Source: G963663315 sp965208975 (GTDB taxonomy: Bacteria; Pseudomonadota; Gammaproteobacteria; Arenicellales; Poriferihabitantaceae). Taken from it: 64,000 nucleotides of DNA. The notes beneath the pieces are model-generated. The model searched no databases, had not been told where the DNA came from, and worked only from the letters and a program-made list of their open reading frames with translations. The stretch covers positions 757,202 to 821,201 of the forward strand of contig CBDBQH010000001.1 of NCBI GenBank assembly GCA_965208975.1, read 5' to 3'. The first letter of the stretch is position 1; every line of letters starts with the position of its first letter. Both the position numbers and the translations under genes were made by a program. Of the stretch, positions 55,201 to 61,200 are shown in pieces.

Positions 55201-58200
55201 TCGTCATCCGTCACCGTGATCACGCCGTGGGTATCTGTCACCGTACCCGTAACGCCGCCGCTCAGGTTCGTGGCCGTCAGAATCGGGGCATTGCCACTGT
55301 CTGTGGCCGGAATCGTCACCGTCACCGTATCATCCGCCGCGTCATCATCGTGCAAGGCCGTCAACGTCACCGTGGCGGTCGTCGCTGAACCCCCGGCGCG
55401 ACCGGTGAACGTCACCGTGTTGCCAGACAGACCCACTCCGGTCGCCGCCGTCAGCGACAGACTGAAGTCGGTATCCAGAACCCCGCCCGTGAAGCCCAAC
55501 GGAACCGCCAGAACCTCTCCAGCCCGCAACGCCCGCCCCAGCGTCAACACCAGCTGCGCCGTCTGCGTACTGCTGTCTTCGGTCGCCGTGGCGTCCGGCG
55601 TCGTCAGGGTCACCGGGGTGGCGTCGTTGTCCGTGACCTTGACCTTCGCCGAACCGTTCGTATTGCTCACCGTATAGCCCGAACCAGCGGTCACCGTCAC
55701 CACAATCTCACCATCCGGTTCATCCGTACTGTCGGCAGTGGTCACTACATTGTGGGTGATCGACCCACCCACCGGAACCGTCACCGTCTTCGCGCCTTCA
55801 TGGCCACTTTCTCCACTAGCCAGATAATCCGCATTGGCTACATCCGCAATATTCAGCGTCACTTCCAGGTTCGCCGCCGGAACCGGAGTCGCCGTCACCG
55901 TAAAGGTCGCCGTCGCTCCTTCGGTCATACTGGCGGCGCTCGTGCGCGCAATCGTAATCTCCGGCTTCGTGGTGTCCGTCACCGTCACCACCAGGTCTTT
56001 GTTCTGCCTGGCTCCATAACCCGAATCCGCGCCCGTCACCGTGTGTGTCAGCTTCGCCGATTCATAGGTCGTGCTCGTGTCATCCTGCGCCGCCGTCACC
56101 GTCACCGTCTTCGCTACACTCCACAACGTAGCCGCCGTCGCCGCGCTGAACGTCAGCGAAGACGGTTGTACCGTTACCCCCGTCACATTCGACCCAATCG
56201 CTACCGTCACATTCGCCGAAGGCTGCGTCGACAGCGCCACCGTGTAGGTCTTGCTGCCGCCTTCTTCTACCGTCAGGGCAGTCGGCGACAACGACAGCGC
56301 CGCCGTGTCATTGTCGGTAATCGTCACCGCCAGGTCTTCGCTCACGGAACCATAATCCCCACCACTCGCCGCATGCGTCAGCTGCACCTCGTCAGGCGCC
56401 GTATCATCGTCCGCCGCCGCGTTCACCGTCACCGTCTGCTCCTTGCTCCACAGATTGGCCGCTTCGGTCGGATGGAACGTCAACTCCTCGCTGGCCGTGA
56501 ACGCCGTCGCCGCGTCCGGGCCGTCTAGCGTCAATTCGGTATTGTCCGATGTGATCGCCACCGTCACCGCCTCAGTCGGCTGCGTATCCAGTACCACCGT
56601 GTAGGTCTTGGTTCCTTCCTCCGTCACCGTGACACTCGTCGGCGAGAACGTAATCCCCCGTTCTTCATCATCTGTAATGGTCAACTCCTGATTACCCGGA
56701 TTGGCCAGGCCATGACCGCCACTCGCTACCGCCGACACCGTCACTTTCTTGTTGGCGGCGTCCACCTGGTTGTCCACCGCCGTAATCGTCACTACCCCGC
56801 TACTCGCCTTCGCTCCAGCCGCAATCGTCAGGGTCTGGTTCGCCGATACCGTAAAGTCTCCACTCACCGCCGGCGCCACCGCCACCGCGCTCACCGTCAA
56901 CGTGGTCGCTACCGAAGACGCATGACTCAACGTCGCCGTCACCGTCGATACGTTGGTGGCTTCGCTTTCGGTAATCGTCGAGGGCGTCAGTACCAGCGTC
57001 GCCACCGCCGTGTCGTTGTCGGTGATCCCTACCGCTACCGTGCCACTCGCTGTGGTCCCCGTAGTCCCCGTGCCCGAGGCCCGATCCAGATTGCTCGTCA
57101 CCGCCCGGCTACTGCTGCCAAAGCCGACCGTCAACGTCTCCTCGTCCCCTTCATCCACCTCGTCATTCACCGCCGTCAGTGTGAGGGTCGCTATCTGTAC
57201 CGTGCGCGTGGCATGGCCGGTGAACACCACCGCCGGGGTCGCCGCGCTGTGCGGATCAGTGGCGCTCAAGGTCACGCCCCGATTCAGACTCGCTCCACTG
57301 CTTAACGCCACCGTGTAATCACCCGCCGCAATGCCCGCCCCACTCACCATCAACGGCGCCGTAATCTCCTCACCCGACACCAGGGCGCGTCCCAGCGTCA
57401 CCGTCAACGTGGCGGCGCCGCCATTCTCGACAATCGCTCCACTGCCGCCGCTTCGCGCCAGCGTCACCGTCGTTTTGTCATTGTCGCGTACCGCTACACT
57501 CGCCGAACCGTTGGAACCACTCACCGTATACCCCGCGCCCGAACCAGCGGTCACCGTCACCACAATCTCGCCGTCCGGTTCATCGGTCGTGTCGGCCGTG
57601 GTCACTACACTGTGGACGACCGACCCGCTGGTCGGAACCATGACCGTGGCGCTCTCGCGCACAGTCGTCAGATAATCGGCGTTGGCTACATCCGCGATAT
57701 TCAGCGTCACGGACAGACCCGCCGCCGGAACCGGAGCCGCCGTCACCGTAAACGTCGCCGTCGCTCCTTCGGTCATACTGGCGGCGCTCGTTCGCGCAAT
57801 CGTAATCTCCGGCTTCGTGGTGTCCGTCACCGTCACCACCAGGTCCTGGTTCTGCCCGGACCCATAACCCGATCCCGCGCCCGATACCGTGTGCGTCAGC
57901 TTCGCCGATTCATAGCTCGTGCTCGTGTCATCCTGCGCCGCCGTCACCGTCACTTCCTGCGCCGTACTCCACAAGGTGGCCGGCGTTGACGCGCTGAACG
58001 TCAACGTAGACGGTTGTACCGTCACCCCCGTCACATTCGAGGCAATCGCTACCGTCACATTCGCCGAAGGCTGCGTCGACAGCGCCACCGTGTAGGTCTT
58101 GCTGGCTCCTTCTTCTACCGTCAGGGCAGTCGGCGCAATCACCAGTCCCGCCGTGTCATTGTCGGCAATGGTGACGGCCAGGTCTTTACTGACCGAACCG

Positions 58201-61200
58201 TAATCCCCGCCACTGGCCGCATGCCTCAGCTTCACCGCATCATTGACCGTGTCATCATCCGCCCGGGCATTCACCGTCACCGTCTGCGCCTTGCTCCACA
58301 GATTGGCCGCTTCGGTCGGATGGAACGTCAACTCCTCGCTGGCCGTGAACGCCGTCGCCGCGTCCGGGCCGTCTAGCGTCAATTCGGTGTTGTCCGAAGT
58401 AATCGTCACCGTCACCGCCTCAGTCGGCTGCGTATCCAGTACCACCGTGTAGGTCTGGGTTCCTTCCTCCGTCACCGTGACACTCGTCGGATCGAACGTC
58501 AATCCCACTTTATCGTCATCCGTCACCGTGATCACGCCGTGGGTATCTGTCACCGTACCCGTAACGCCGCCGCTCAGGTTCGTGGCCGTCAGAATCGGGG
58601 CATTGCCACTGTCTGTGGCCGGAATCGTCACCGTCACCGTATCATCCGCCGCGTCATCATCGTGCAAGGCCGTCAACGTCACCGTGGCGGTCGTCGCTGA
58701 ACCCCCGGCGCGACCGGTGAACGTCACCGTGTTGCCAGACAGACCCACTCCGGTCGCCGCCGTCAGCGACAGACTGAAGTCGGTATCCAGAACCCCGCCC
58801 GTGAAGCCCAACGGAACCGCCAGAACCTCTCCAGCCCGCAACGCCCGCCCCAGCGTCAACACCAGCTGCGCCGTCTGCGTACTGCTGTCTTCGGTCGCCG
58901 TGGCGTCCGGCGTCGTCAGGGTCACCGGGGTGGCGTCGTTGTCCGTGACCTTGACCTTCGCCGAACCGTTCGTATTGCTCACCGTATAGCCCGAACCAGC
59001 GGTCACCGTCACCACAATCTCACCATCCGGTTCATCCGTACTGTCGGCAGTGGTCACTACATTGTGGACGACCGACCCACTGGTCGGAACCATGACCGTG
59101 GCGCTCTCGCGCACAGTCGTCAGATAATCGGCGTTGGCTACATCCGCAATATTCAGCGTCACGGACAGACCCGCCGCCGGAACCGGAGCCGCCGTCACCC
59201 GGAACGTCGCCGTGCCGCCTTCGGTCACACTCGCGCCACTCGTTCGCGCAATCGTAATCTCCGGCTCCGTGGTGTCCGTCACCGTCACCACCAGGTCTTT
59301 GTTCTGTGAGGTTCCATAACCCGAATCCGCGCCCGTCACCGTGTGCGTCAGCTTCGCCGATTCATAGGTCGTGCTCGTGTCATCTTGCGCCGCCGTCACC
59401 GTCACTTCCTGCGCCGTACTCCACAAGGTGGCCGGCGTTGACGCGCTGAACGTCAACGTAGACGGTTGTACCGTCACCCCCGTCACATTCGAGGCAATCG
59501 CTACCGTCACATTCGCCGAAGGCTGCGTCGACAGCGCCACCGTGTAGGTCTTGCTGGCTCCTTCTTCTACCGTCAGGGCAGTCGGCGCAATCACCAGTCC
59601 CGCCGTGTCATTGTCGGCAATGGTGACGGCCAGGTCTTTACTGACCGAACCGTAATCCCCGCCACTGGCCGCATGCCTCAGCTTCACCGCATCATTGACC
59701 GTGTCATCATCCGCCCGGGCATTCACCGTCACCGTCTGCGCCTTGCTCCACAGATTGGCCGCTTCGGTCGGATGGAACGTCAACTCCTCGCTGGCCGTGA
59801 ACGCCGTCGCCGCGTCCGGGCCGTCTAGCGTCAATTCGGTGTTGTCCGAAGTAATCGTCACCGTCACCGCCTCAGTCGGCTGCGTATCCAGTACCACCGT
59901 GTAGGTCTGGGTTCCTTCCTCCGTCACCGTGACACTCGTCGGATCGAACGTCAATCCCACTTTATCGTCATCCGTCACCGTGATCACGCCGTGGGTATCT
60001 GTCACCGTACCCGTAACGCCGCCGCTCAGGTTCGTGGCCGTCAGAATCGGGGCATTGCCACTGTCTGTGGCCGGAATCGTCACCGTCACCGTATCATCCG
60101 CCGCGTCATCATCGTGCAAGGCCGTCAACGTCACCGTGGCGGTCGTCGCTGAACCCCCGGCGCGACCGGTGAACGTCACCGTGTTGCCAGACAGACCCAC
60201 TCCGGTCGCCGCCGTCAGCGACAGACTGAAGTCGGTATCCAGAACCCCGCCCGTGAAGCCCAACGGAACCGCCAGAACCTCTCCAGCCCGCAACGCCCGC
60301 CCCAGCGTCAACACCAGCTGCGCCGTCTGCGTACTGCTGTCTTCGGTCGCCGTGGCGTCCGGCGTCGTCAGGGTCACCGGGGTGGCGTCGTTGTCCGTGA
60401 CCTTGACCTTCGCCGAACCGTTCGTATTGCTCACCGTATAGCCCGAACCAGCGGTCACCGTCACCACAATCTCACCATCCGGTTCATCCGTACTGTCGGC
60501 AGTGGTCACTACATTGTGGGTGATCGACCCACCCACCGGAACCGTCACCGTCTTCGCGCCTTCATGGCCACTTTCTCCACTAGCCAGATAATCCGCATTG
60601 GCTACATCCGCAATATTCAGCGTCACTTCCAGGTTCGCCGCCGGAACCGGAGTCGCCGTCACCGTAAAGGTCGCCGTCGCTCCTTCGGTCATACTGGCGG
60701 CGCTCGTGCGCGCAATCGTAATCTCCGGCTTCGTGGTGTCCGTCACCGTCACCACCAGGTCTTTGTTCTGCCTGGCTCCATAACCCGAATCCGCGCCCGT
60801 CACCGTGTGTGTCAGCTTCGCCGATTCATAGGTCGTGCTCGTGTCATCCTGCGCCGCCGTCACCGTCACCGTCTTCGCTACACTCCACAACGTAGCCGCC
60901 GTCGCCGCGCTGAACGTCAGCGAAGACGGTTGTACCGTTACCCCCGTCACATTCGACCCAATCGCTACCGTCACATTCGCCGAAGGCTGCGTCGACAGCG
61001 CCACCGTGTAGGTCTTGCTGCCGCCTTCTTCTACCGTCAGGGCAGTCGGCGACAACGACAGCGCCGCCGTGTCATTGTCGGTAATCGTCACCGCCAGGTC
61101 TTCGCTCACGGAACCATAATCCCCACCACTCGCCGCATGCGTCAGCTGCACCTCGTCAGGCGCCGTATCATCGTCCGCCGCCGCGTTCACCGTCACCGTC